A DNA stretch of 64,000 bases. It comes from Pomphorhynchus laevis. Taxonomy: Eukaryota; Acanthocephala; Palaeacanthocephala; Echinorhynchida; Pomphorhynchidae. Below, in pieces: positions 41,986 through 52,008 of this stretch (the first letter of the stretch is position 1; each line of letters opens with the position of its first letter). A program made the position numbers and the translations under genes. Location: the NCBI GenBank assembly GCA_012934845.2, contig WNNJ02001662.1:1-64000 (forward strand), read 5' to 3'. A model generated the notes under the pieces. The model saw only the letters and a program-made list of their open reading frames with translations. It was not told the origin of the DNA and made no database searches.

Positions 41986-42039
41986 GCCACCTAGTTTAGT
42001 TGACTCAGACTAAACTTACAACGGGCCATCCAGCAGCAT

Positions 42040-42590
42040 CTGACAGGGGACTGTCCTGCTTAAGGCGGTTGTAGCGTTTTTCGACCTCAGCAAAGCATTT
42101 GATCGGATATACTATGATGTCCTCTTTATTACGCTGGAACAGTACGGCATCAGAGGAACCCTCCTAAATTCGACTCCACGCACTTGGTGTGACCACAGTG
42201 AAGAAATCTTTAAAGTTCTCTGATTTAATGTTTGTGTGGACAACGCTTAATGTTCAAAAAGGACAGAGGGAACATGTTTATCGTAAACTGTTCGAACTTC
42301 GAAATTCAAACAGATTGAGGGGACATCACCTCACGTTAAAGACCCACATTCGTCCACGAAGAAGATTTAACACAATTGTCAACCGAACGTGGAAAAGCTG
42401 GAATAAGCTACCAAGTCAAGTGGTTTCGGCCTCCAGTATTTTGTCCTTCAAGAAAAGTCTGAAGAATGTACTAACTTAGAACAATCGGATTTTCATTGAT
42501 ATTTGTTTTTTTTACCCTGTACCCAACCTGTACGAGCTCTGCGCTCTTTTGCTGCTGTTGTATTTAATAATAATATTATAATGTATATCA
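42040..42590 (+). mobile_element. CR1-like LINE fragment, internally deleted
   Basis: An RT block A fragment (AVVAFFDLSKAFDRIYYDVL FITLEQYGIRG, 42065-42165) is joined directly to the ORF2 C-terminus (VYRKLFELRNSNRLRGHHLT, then FNTIVNRTWKSWNKLPSQVV, stop at 42477). The 3' UTR has CGAGCTCTGCGCTC, a small hairpin, and an AATAAT tail near 42567. The C-terminus (N-x-W-N-x-LP) is CR1/L2-type. Confidence 0.8.
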
Positions 42591-42689
42591 ATTTATACAA
42601 TAAATTGATATAAAATAACAAATTGTTTTTAATAAATTTATATAAACAATGAATTGATATATTATGTTCGAAAAACACTACAAATGGGA

Positions 42690-43510
42690 TCTGTTGTATT
42701 TAAAATAATAAATGTTTTCGGCAATGCATAGCTTCTTGATATACTCATATGCCGAGTCAAATATAATAGGTTAAATAAGATTGATATCACAACTATATTA
42801 TGACACCTTTATGTTCATAAATATATTAGATATCTTAATTAAGATATTAGTACCGATATCAAGTACCGGTAATATTATTAATCCAGGATTATCTCCGAGA
42901 AAATTGGCCTCAAACAACTCAATCTATATTCGCTCTACAATCAGTATTGGTGAAGTAATAAAACAGAAATAGATTAAAAAATGCTTACGAAGATTTCTTT
43001 GTGTAATAAACTACAAATTGCTTTACTTATTCGAAGATGTCGATTTTCAAATTTACATTTAACACAAAGAGAATGATCACTGACTGTGAAACGGATTTAT
43101 AAAAAATCGTTTGTTTCAAAAATTTACAATCTGCATAATACAGCTTAGAAATCTGAAATTTAGCCTACATGTTCTTTCCTCTTAATAAATTGTAATTATT
43201 ATGTAAAACTTACTTTTAAACTGTGAATAAAGAATAGTTGACTAGAGGACTATTTGACAATCTCATCAATATGACATGTTCAAAATAACTTATTGAAAAA
43301 GCACCCATCAGATGTTAACCGAACTAACTTTTGCAAATTAAAGTTCAGACATTCTACAATTTCAAAGCAAATCGAATTATCTTGGATTTAGCCAATTCAA
43401 ATTATTGTTAAGATTTCAATAATACACTTGAGCTGTTTATTGAAGTTTTACTCTGAATTAGCCTCAATAATGATTGCAAAATCATCCGTGCCTTTACAAT
43501 AGAACAACTG
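42690..43510. other. AT-rich, no gene seen
   Basis: No repeat or coding motif recognised. Confidence 0.5.
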
Positions 43511-43514
43511 GATC

Positions 43515-43990
43515 ATGTTTACATCCATCCATAACAATTTTCCACTTCGGAGTTAAAATTTATTTAAATTATATTTTGTTGATTTATATATTGTAAATTT
43601 AATATTTAAATAGTATTTTGTTGATTTATGGATCAAATATATTTATGGATCAAATTTATATATTTTACTATTTTCTGCCTGATGTTATTTTTATATTAAC
43701 CTAGTTTAAAATATGTATCTATTAAATTATTTAAATGATTTTGAAGAAAGCCAATATCATTACAAATTGTTCCAATTCTTAAAATTTCATTATTTAATGT
43801 ATTATATTTTATCTTATATGGTATGCGTGAATGCTCATGCAAAAATATGTTTCTTGTAAATTTAAATATGCCATCTTTACGATATAAATTAATAGTAGTT
43901 TTAGTTAATGTTAATTTAATGTTCATTTTTAGATATACACCTTCTTTATCAACAATATTGGTTTTATTAAGAATATATTTCTCGTTAGAG
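43515..43990 (-). mobile_element. Naiad-type Penelope-like fragment (RT C-terminus)
   Basis: Minus strand MNIKLTLTKTTINLYRKDGI, then HEHSRIPYKIKYNTLNNEIL RIGTICNDIGFLQNHL, nearly the same as 39.88-40.16 kb. A short duplicated piece (TTTGTTGATTTATATATT / TTTGTTGATTTATGGATC) lengthens its end near 43570-43650. Confidence 0.75.
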
Positions 43991-43994
43991 CAGA

Positions 43995-45355
43995 TTATTA
44001 TAATTATTTATTAATACCTTTCGTTGGAGCAGATTGAAATTTTTTCAAATAAAAAGGAAATTATTTCAGCTATTCAAAATATTCAGCTATCTAACGACAC
44101 GACGACAAAATGAATTCAAGCGATGTGTAATGATTTGAAATCTGTTTTATTATTTGCAAGTGGATGAATCGATCGATATATCCAACACGGGGCAGCTAGT
44201 AGTGCGCATAAGAATGATATTTGGCGATTTTACAATCAAAAAATAATTGATAAGCCTATAGTCAATGAAGAGGGGAAGATATATTTAATAAATTTCGAAT
44301 AGAATAGAAATATAATGGAATTATATTTCGTTTAGTCTGATCGTTCAGTCCGTTCGTTCCGTATAATTGATACACTTTTTTGCTTATATTACCCTCCTCC
44401 TTTCTCAGCGCGGGCTTGGGACCGGCCATGGCAGAGTTATAATATTGTTAAGTAGAAAAATTATCTTAGCCGATTTTTTGATCGTTTAAACAAATTAAAA
44501 TCTTTTTATTTCCAAATGTCAATTATTTTAACAGATCCCATCCTCCTTTCTCAGCACTGCTTAGAACCGACAATGTAGAGGAAAATATTTTAGTACATTT
44601 TTTGATCTTCGAAAAGAAATTAAATCCTTTTTTATTTTCAAAGGTCAACCATTTCAACAATTAGAGAAATTAAAAGAAATTAAAATCTTATTTATTTCCA
44701 AAGGTCAATCATTAAAACAATTAGAAGAATATCTTCACTGATTTTAACATCTCAAAGAAATTGGATAATTTAAACCTCGAACTTCAATAATCAAATAAAG
44801 ATATAGCAGATATTATTAGTTCTTTAAAAGAATTTTAAAGCAAAATAAATTTCGGATGCATAATTTAGAAACAGTTTCGATTGTACATCCACGAATTAAG
44901 AAATTGTAGGTTAAAAATGTTTCGATTTTAAATTATTAATTAGATCCCTACAATTTGAAAAATGAACAATTTGAAATAAAAATTAAAAAATAAAATAAAA
45001 TAAAAATAAAATAAAAAAGTTTTTTTTTCCTAAAATGAACAATTTGAAATTAAATTAGCATAATTTTCTATTACCGAACTAGTTGCTGCATTTTATCTAA
45101 ATACCTTTAATAGACCAATAGATATAAGTACTATTGCCAATACAATCGGTAAATTCTTAAAGAAGAAACTTTGGAATATTTTAAGAAGCTTCGATAATTG
45201 AAGAAGAAATTTTAGAAATTTAGGATGACATTGTTTTATAAGACAACAATTAACATGAGAATATTTTTAATATGGCTGGTTTTAAAATATATATTTCTAA
45301 ATATAATTAGGTAGGACTTAATTAAGTAGGATATAATTAAAAAAAAATAAAAAAA
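43995..45355. repeat. AT-rich region with diverged tandem units of about 140 bp
   Basis: CTCCTTTCTCAGCGCGGGCTTGGGACCGGC (44397-44427, in part) recurs as CTCCTTTCTCAGCACTGCTTAGAACCGAC (44545-44573). AAATTAAAATCTTTTTATTTCC with GGTCAA...ATT...AACA recurs three to four times to 44750. No gene is seen. The GC-rich phrase may be a fragment of another element. Confidence 0.5.
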
Positions 45356-45359
45356 CCAA

Positions 45360-48320
45360 AAATTACAAATAATAAATTGTGTCAAAGTCTTGTCTATCGC
45401 TCGTCCACGCAACCGTGCCCAGAACGTAACTAGCGTTACCGCGTTGGATGGCAACGCTCAGCCTCTGCAGCAGGAAATCCGTGAACCGCCGCTCTCCGGT
45501 CACTGCTGCTATTCGCCGACCTATTTCGTGTATTAGGCCTTCCGCCTCTGGGCCCAACACACCAAGCGTTTTCACGGCGACCGGCACAAAATTGTAGATC
45601 GGTGTCAGCTAGGCGTATTTGCTGCATTTCTTGTTCTCTGCTGCACTGGCTACCACTCCCGGTGCGGTCACAGCTGTATTTAGGTGACTCGGTGCCAAGG
45701 TGTATGAGCAAGTTAAGTCCCAAGCCAAACACCTGCCACTTGACCATGGAGTCAGTGACAATCCATCCGGCCGCTTGTCATCATGTTGCGCCAGTGATTT
45801 CGGCTCCAGACGCGATGGGATTTCTGCCGACATCAGTGCACGCTTGATGAGATCGTTGACTGCGCTGTGGCGTGACAGTCTGGCGACGGACTTGTGGCAG
45901 CTGGGCCCATGTCGTCCGCTGGCGTGCACATCTGCTCCGCAAACACATACATGTGGCAGATAGACTGGGGCACCGAGGCGCAGGGTAATTGCGATGTGTA
46001 GTGACGAGTCGTCGAGTATTGTGCCGAGCGACGAACAGGGACGTGTGTGAAGGAAGGCCCCGGAATGAGGTGCAGTAGCCGCAATTAGACGCGCTTTGCT
46101 CGCCTGGTCAAGTGCAGCTGACAACACCTTCGCTCACTGGACAGTAACCAACAGCGTATCCCAGAATTTTTGTTCTGTAGCGAAGGACGGTTGGACTGGC
46201 ATGAAACCCGCTCGACACTGCCATTCGGTCACTGCAGTAGTGTATGTCGGTTCGCTGATACCGCAGTAGTCATTTAGTCGCACTGGCAGGATCCGAGTTA
46301 TGAGTGTTTGCGACCCGGCGACCGATGATAGGAAGGCCGGTAGAGCAATATCCGTCGCTCTCCTGATGCCGAGTCCGCCGTTAGCAACCGGTAGTGATGC
46401 CTGGTCCCATGCCCCATCGGACAGCGCAATATTGAGGACGGACTGCAACGACGACCGAATTACGTTGTCGTATTCAAACAACAGCTGCTTCCTGTGGCGC
46501 GCTGCGTAGAGTGAACATCGTCTTCGGTATCGCGAAGCAGTTTTTAGCAAGAACAGCGCATCGTGAGCGTATATAAGCGATAGCCGGTTAGACATGCGTT
46601 TTAATTCATGCAGCTTTATTTCCAAGTCTTGTCCACGCTCTTCTCACATCTGATTGGTGCTCAAAGTAACATTGTTGATGCTGGGTCGACGTGCTTGACG
46701 TCTGGAGCGACCGCCTTGAAACTTCTCACAACATCGTTTTCGTCAGTAATGAGCTCACACTTCCCAACATTGATGACGAGTCCCAGTTCCTTTCCCCGCA
46801 CCGTCAACATACTCCAGTCTGAGAGCAACGTGTTCACATCACCACCTAAAGTGACATTATCCATGTACAAGATATTGCACTCGGACTTGATGCGCTTTGT
46901 CAGTGTTAAGGCAGTCAGGCAGAAGAGCATCGGACCGAAAGGATCGCCTTGCTGTGGTCCCTCGTCTGATATCAACGTGCGCTGGCCGAAACGTATGAAC
47001 GATTTGCTGGAGTAGCAGCTGGACAGGTATGGATACAGTTCCGGTAGCTCTCCCCCTATTACTGTCAACATCGCATTGCGGCTCAACGTTGAAAGCGTTT
47101 GCCAAGTCGATTTTTAACATAGCCTGGCCACTGTAAATGTTCGCTAGATAGCAGCGAGCTGCGTGTGCAACTGCCTCTGCTCTGTGTTGAAACCCGAAGC
47201 CAAGTTGAGATGGTGCAAATTTCGCGACTACCTTGTCCTTCACAGCGCGACAGGCGGCCCTCGATACAAGACGGCAGTGTGAAGCCCACTGCTATAGGCC
47301 TGACACCTCCCTTCTTTGCTAGTGCACATAACGATGCACCGTACAAGACTGGCCTCACAGTTGCTGGGACTCTACCGGCCAGGCACATGTTGCTGAAGTC
47401 AGTTAGTGAAGCTATCAGCTGCTGTCCAGCGGCGACTTTGAGAGGACTTGTCATATCTTTAAGATGTTGAGGACGAAGGCCGTCAAGTAATCCTGCTGAA
47501 CCTGCTTGGAATGCCTTGATCGCAGCAGTAATATCTCTATAAGTTAGCGTAAGTATAGGATGCGAGCTGTGCGCGTTGCCAATCGTCTGTATGTCCGATT
47601 CAGTCGACTGCAAAGAACTGTCAGTCGACGTTGCTCTCTGCGGGTGCAGTAGGCGCAGAGCTGCTATCGTCTCATCGTTAAAGGGAGTCAGAGAGTCGTC
47701 GCTGGCCGCCAGCCAATCCGCACCGCGCACGTCGCCCTCTTCGATCTTCGATGACACCCGCGCAGCCAGGTTTTGAAGGTCGTCCGTCGTTTTTTCCCTC
47801 TTCCTTTTCCTGTTCTGAGTCGTCGTTTGTGCGGCTGGCTGTGGCTGGCGATCACTTGACAAGTATTCTGTCAGAGCTTTGTTCACTTTAGTTGCCAGAC
47901 TTGGTCGGTGCCTTTTGCCGCCCCGCTCTGAAACTCCAAGGCAGCTGTGAGCGAAAAGTAGCAGCTGCTGCCAGGCATCCATGCTGTCTGGGTTGGCGAC
48001 AATTCGGTCGAGTATTGCCGACACCTTGCCTGTAGCAAGCATACGAGATGCCTTAGGTATGTATCTAAGGACTCGACCTGAATGTGCCTCAACCACAACG
48101 TCGAGTAGCGTCTGAGCCTGCCTATATTCGTTGTTGTCAGCTTGACTAGCGGTTGTAGAGTTGTCTGTGCCATCAGCGCCCATGGGATCGGTGGTCAACC
48201 CTGGAAGTTGCGCTATAACCGATGAGGGGACACAACCCGATCCAGAACATTGGCTCCATGTGGTCCGTGACTGTAGACGAAGCCTCCTGATGTCAAACTG
48301 AGTTGCCGAAGACAAACTGG
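45360..48320 (-). mobile_element. R2-superfamily-like LINE, almost full length, decayed
   Basis: Minus strand, from the N-terminal region at 48315 to the C-terminus at about 45360. About four frame changes. The segment is much richer in GC than the AT-rich DNA on both sides, so the edges are sharp. It is the most complete member of the family also present at 25.3 and 33.7 kb. Confidence 0.85.
45363..48315 (-). pseudogene. R2-like ORF: RT, zinc cluster and restriction-like endonuclease, broken
   Basis: N-terminal part (48315-47100): a basic QNRKRKREKTTDDLQNLAAR VSSKIEEGDVRGA segment and GLLDGLRPQHLKDM, then SLCALAKKGGVRPIAVGFTL. RT: MLKIDLANAFN (about 47100), GPQQGDPFGPMLFCLTALTL (about 46930) and ILYMDNVTLGG (about 46860), where the second catalytic Asp of YMDD is Asn. 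Thumb: DQASLPVANGGLGIRRATDI ALPAFLSSV (46420-46320). Zinc: CVCGADVHASGRHGPSC (45960-45905) with RHSAVNDLIKRAL. Nuclease: DKRPDGLSL ... CLAWDLTCSYTLAPSH (45785-45700), fitting the PD...(D)T type. The end, RLSVAIQRGNASYVLGT, is shared with the 33.7 kb element. Confidence 0.85.
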
Positions 48321-48324
48321 GCAG

Positions 48325-49195
48325 ATGCCACTTTTTTTCTGTTGACTGGCTGACACTTTTGAGATCATATGTATTCGATTGTGTGTTTAATTGTAAGGAT
48401 TAAACAAATTTTAATTATGTGTTAAAGCTGTTAAATCTGGTTAAGCTGTAGTAATCTTAAAATAGTATCTTGAGATCCCGGAGATTGTTAATATTGCAGA
48501 TTCCGTAAAATTGTTGCAATACGGCAGCTGTTGCATATAACTGATTGTGTTCAAGAAGAATGTTGTTGTTCGTGCAGGTATGTCCGTGCCGATGCTTTAT
48601 CCAGTGATTTGTATATTCGATGATTTACCAGTAATTACTATACCAGTAATTTGTACATTTACTAGTGATTTGTATATTCGATTTGTATATTCGATGTTTT
48701 TACCAGTGATTTGTATAATAGTTTCTAAATAAGCTATTTACGTATTGATAGAGAAAATTTTGTATGTTTATTAGTTATCAAACTTCTTTTCAGGTATTTA
48801 TTTAATAAATATTTTTTTTTTATTTTTTTCAATAATCAAGTAATTTAACAAATAACTCATTTACATCTTTCACACATATCTAGAACGCTAGGGAAATCGC
48901 CTTCACAACAGCAAAACTCAGTCTTTTTTGAATTTTGCTCATTGTGTAGCTGTACGAGTCCTCTTTTATAAAGTAAATGATTCTTGCGGCTTTTCTTAAT
49001 AGTATCAAGAGATATAACTATCAAGATAGTTATATTGTATGCATATTAGATTGTAATTAGCTCTTGTAGCATTGTATGTTATTTATTAAATATTTTTTGT
49101 AATTTAAGTCCTATTTAATTAAATAATTAAATAGGACTTTATAGAATTAAGTCCTATTTTGACTTCACTATGGTGAAGACTTCCCATTTATTGAT
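48325..49195. other. AT-rich with a short imperfect repeat
   Basis: CCAGTGATTTGTATATTCGAT and variants occur four to five times at 48600-48720. GTCCTATTTAATTAAATAATTAAATAGGAC at 49108-49137 (two arms of 10 bases or more) is a hairpin. No gene. Confidence 0.5.
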
Positions 49196-49725
49196 GATTT
49201 TTATTTGGTTAAAGCAATATCTCTCCGTTTATCAAACCTTTATTCTTTAACGTCATGCAATACACCGATGACATTCTCATCTATGCTCATGCGCTCGCGC
49301 ATCGCATACACGATATCGGCATTTCTGCCTCCAACTGTCTTTCTTCTATCTACAAACTTATCTCCAATCTCCATCTCGTTCTAAATCCCGACAAGTCCAA
49401 AATAATGTGGATCCTCCCCCGTAAACCAAACATATATCCTCCCACTGTATATTTTGCCTCATCGATCATCCACATAGTCCACAATCTCACTTTCTTAGGC
49501 TTCCATTTCGATGATCACCTTTCCCTTAAAATTCTCGTTTGTGACAAGGTCCGCTCGTCTAACTTAATTCTCCGTGACATACGCTGTATCCGACGCCTTA
49601 TCGACTTTCGGTCATGTATGTCTCTTCTTTCATCGCTTCTTTTCCCTAAAATCGATTACTGATTTAGCCTTTTCGCCAATTCTCCAAAATCCATCATCCT
49701 ACCCCTTTATTGCACAATCGTGCAA
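49196..49725 (+). mobile_element. L2/CR1-like LINE fragment (RT palm and thumb)
   Basis: Nearly identical to 5250-5735. It encodes ILIYAHALAHRIHDIGISAS NCLSS, LVLNPDKSKIMWILPRKPNI and VRSSNLILRDIRCIRRLIDF. The YADD site has become YTDD (49258-49269). It keeps the frame through the run of C where the 2.8-6.2 kb copy has lost a base. Both ends are abrupt. Confidence 0.8.
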
Positions 49726-49729
49726 TAAA

Positions 49730-50090
49730 GTTGGTATAGATATATCATTGGGGCGTTTAATCTTATTTAGTAGCATATATTGTAATACTTCGAAATACTC
49801 TTCGTGATTTTTCTTCGCAAAATCACGCACTATTTGTCAGTCGATTGCCCAAGGGCATCATTTACTGTCACACATACAATGTATTCTGTGTCACCATCAA
49901 TATATTTTTAATGTTGCTGTTGATATTCCGGATTATCGCATACTTCGAAGGTATAGGAAGTCAGGTAAACGTGGTGGAAAGTTTGCCACCATGTTCGAGA
50001 TAATTTTTTAATTTCTGACGTTTGTAATGTGATCCTAATGCTTCCTTTGAAAGTATCGACTTCCATATCAAATATGAATATATTGGTATT
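49730..50090. other. No gene recognised
   Basis: AT-rich sequence between two LINE fragments. It may hold decayed endonuclease sequence of the next fragment. Confidence 0.4.
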
Positions 50091-50094
50091 AATT

Positions 50095-50895
50095 TTTGCG
50101 TTGTATATCGTACTCCATTTACGGACACAGATTGTGATCTCCTAAAATCCAATTTACATCAATATGCCTCTGTTCACACTTTTCTATTAGGAAATTTTAA
50201 TCTCCCATGTTCTAATTGGGCTGAGCCTCTATTTCATTGTGGAAGCGCTGTAGAAACAGAAATTTCTGAATTCCTTTATGATAAGCTTCTGCTAATCCAA
50301 CGCGTTTAACAGCCGACTTGTTTATCATCGAGAGTAGATTTCGTGCTTGAGTTGGTGTTTACCAAACGTGTTTATGATATACTTAGTGTCGATTATCTTT
50401 CTCCTGTAGGTGGAAGTGATCATTGCGTACTTTCCTTGCGGGTAGTATCAAACTTCAAATTTTGTAATCAACAAACAACATTTTTAAGCGTAATTGGTCA
50501 AGGCAGAATATAGAATGTTGTTTAACTTTCTGTCGGCGTTACCCGCTCTCCTTTTCGACAATAGATATAGTACTACTGGGAACTATTTACGATTACCTTT
50601 TGAAATTGTCTGATATAATTGCTTCAATGCGGGCGATCACTCAAGTAGCTTAACTTCTTGCATGGATTGATCGAGACCTCAAGCAATCACTTTATATTCG
50701 AAATAGCTTATGGAAGTTATCCCGCTCACATTCCGAACTCATTGCAAGCTATATATCTGTCAGAAATCTTTGTTCTAGATTAAAAGATTCAAAGCGCGAT
50801 AAAGTTGAATCTGCAATCATTAGGGGTTTTAACCGCAATCCCAAATTATTCTGGTTCTATGTTCGCCGTAAGAGAACGCTCAATACTGAAATCGA
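50095..50895 (+). mobile_element. CR1-like LINE fragment (APE endonuclease)
   Basis: Plus strand VVYRTPFTDTDCDLLKSNL (50108-50160), VHTFLLGNFNLPCSNWAEP (50170-50230; the GDFN motif as GNFN), RVDFVLELVFTKRVYDIL and PVGGSDHCVLSLRV (50407-50450; the SDH motif). Order and spacing are those of an APE endonuclease C-terminal half. A degraded linker follows to 50895 (RLKDSKRDKVESAIIRGFNR). Stops occur at about 50310 and 50510. Confidence 0.75.
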
Positions 50896-50904
50896 AATTT
50901 CGTC

Positions 50905-51030
50905 TCTTGATTACCCAGCATAGTCCGCCTCGATTGGACTCTTCATGGGGGGATGTAAGACCATCAGTCGAAGGGCGGCGTGTTGAATGCTGTGGGACTC
51001 AGATCCCACTGGACCTGAGGCCATGAAGAT
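50905..51030 (+). repeat. SINE-like GC-rich repeat, copy 4
   Basis: CATAGTCCGCCTCGATTGGA, CTTCATGGGGGGATGTAAG, CATCAGTCGAAGGGCGGCG, GGGACTCAGATCCCACTGG. It matches copies at 2.62 kb (plus) and 19.67 and 19.91 kb (minus). It lies between two parts of a CR1-like LINE fragment, as if inserted there. Confidence 0.65.
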
Positions 51031-51264
51031 GATGGAAAAAGTAGACAAATTTTTTCCGGAAGACGATGATTTCTGATTTCTGACGGCTTTTTCTATTTTT
51101 GTTTTAATTCTATCTAAATTGTATTATTTTTGTTAAGAAAATCATTATTATTGAAATCAAAATTGTACACACATGTGAAAGTTCAGTCACAAATATAAAT
51201 GGTATTGATAAAATCATACTTCATCATTTTCATTACCATCGAATTGTTCACACTCGTCATTCAC

Positions 51265-51605
51265 TTGGCATGGCCGTCAAATACCACATAATACCTATTT
51301 TCTTCCAATATATGCTGATGTCAATTTGTACAGTTCTTCTAGGTCCTGATTATATATCTCCATTTCTACTTAAGACTTTATCAAACTACTTGGCCTTTTT
51401 GTCGATATCTTTCAGAATAGTCTTATCACTGGATGTGTGTCCGACTTGTGGAAATCTGCGATTATTGTTCTTGTTTCAAAATACCATTGCAACTCCTTGT
51501 ATTGATTATAGACCAATAAGCCTGACAAGTTCGATGTGCAAAATTCTTAAAAGATTAGTCGCTCGTAGAATCTGGAGTCACTTCAAGACTAATTTGAAAT
51601 TCTAA
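51265..51605 (+). mobile_element. CR1-like LINE fragment (start of RT)
   Basis: Encodes LGPDYISPFLLKTLSNYLAF and later DYRPISLTSSMCKILKRLVA RRIWSHFKTN, the N-terminal RT blocks of CR1-like LINEs. It probably continues the fragment at 50.1-50.9 kb after the SINE-like insertion. It stops where the 13-bp minisatellite begins. Confidence 0.7.
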
Positions 51606-51608
51606 GCT

Positions 51609-51804
51609 GAAATTTCAGTTCCAGATTTCAGTTCCAGATTTCAGTTCCAGATTTCAGTTCCAGATTTCAGTTCCAGATTTCAGTTCCAGATTTCAGTTCC
51701 AGATTTCAGTTCCAGATTTCAGTTCCAGATTTCAGTTCCAGATTTCAGTTCCAGATTTCAGTTCCAGATTTCAGTTCCAGATTTCAGTTCCAGATTTCAG
51801 TTCC
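51609..51804 (+). repeat. 13-bp minisatellite at the 5' end of an intact LINE
   Basis: About 15 near-identical copies of CAGATTTCAGTTC. The high uniformity suggests recent expansion. Directly downstream are a GC-rich hairpin (CGCTCGC TTCG CTCGCGG-like, 51805-51822) and several CGACAACCA repeats, then the ORF1 start at 52009. It may act as promoter/5' UTR repeats of the LINE. Confidence 0.85.
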
Positions 51805-52008
51805 GCTCGCTTCGCTCGCGGAAAATCTTGTCCACCAAGATTGTAAAACAATCAAACTACAATCTTCGACGACAACCAACGACAACCTTCGACGACAACT
51901 AACGACAACCATCGACAACCATCCGCTTGACAATTATCGACAACCATCGACGACATCCGAAGTTAAACCATCACTGAAGTTAAACTGACAATATCAAATT
52001 GGATATAT

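Larger units (their letters stand above)
39730..41990 (-). mobile_element. Naiad-type Penelope-like element with N-terminal GIY-YIG, decayed
   Basis: Minus strand order: cysteine-rich segment and GIY-YIG (41990-41600), linker, a long AT-biased middle (41490-40550), RT start (40600-40330), RT catalytic and C-terminal parts (40270-39740). The RT between blocks A and C is shortened. The GIY-YIG lies before the RT, the reverse of the classical order at 26-28 kb, as in the permuted Naiad/Chlamys group of Penelope-like elements. Several frame breaks are present. Codon use is extremely AT-rich. Confidence 0.8.

Noticed and set aside
42781-42972. 63-codon plus-strand frame
   Set aside because: AT-rich, no recognisable motif, no splice or polyadenylation context.
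45602-47776. Several plus-strand frames of 60-135 codons in the GC-rich segment
   Set aside because: They are antisense to the well-supported R2-like RT/endonuclease sequence.
50805-51026. 73-codon plus-strand frame ending GTQIPLDLRP
   Set aside because: It runs across the junction of LINE linker sequence and the SINE-like repeat, so the fused peptide has no meaning.
51609-51804. Regular direct repeats resembling a CRISPR array
   Set aside because: 13-bp units are contiguous with no spacers; this is a minisatellite in a eukaryotic sequence.
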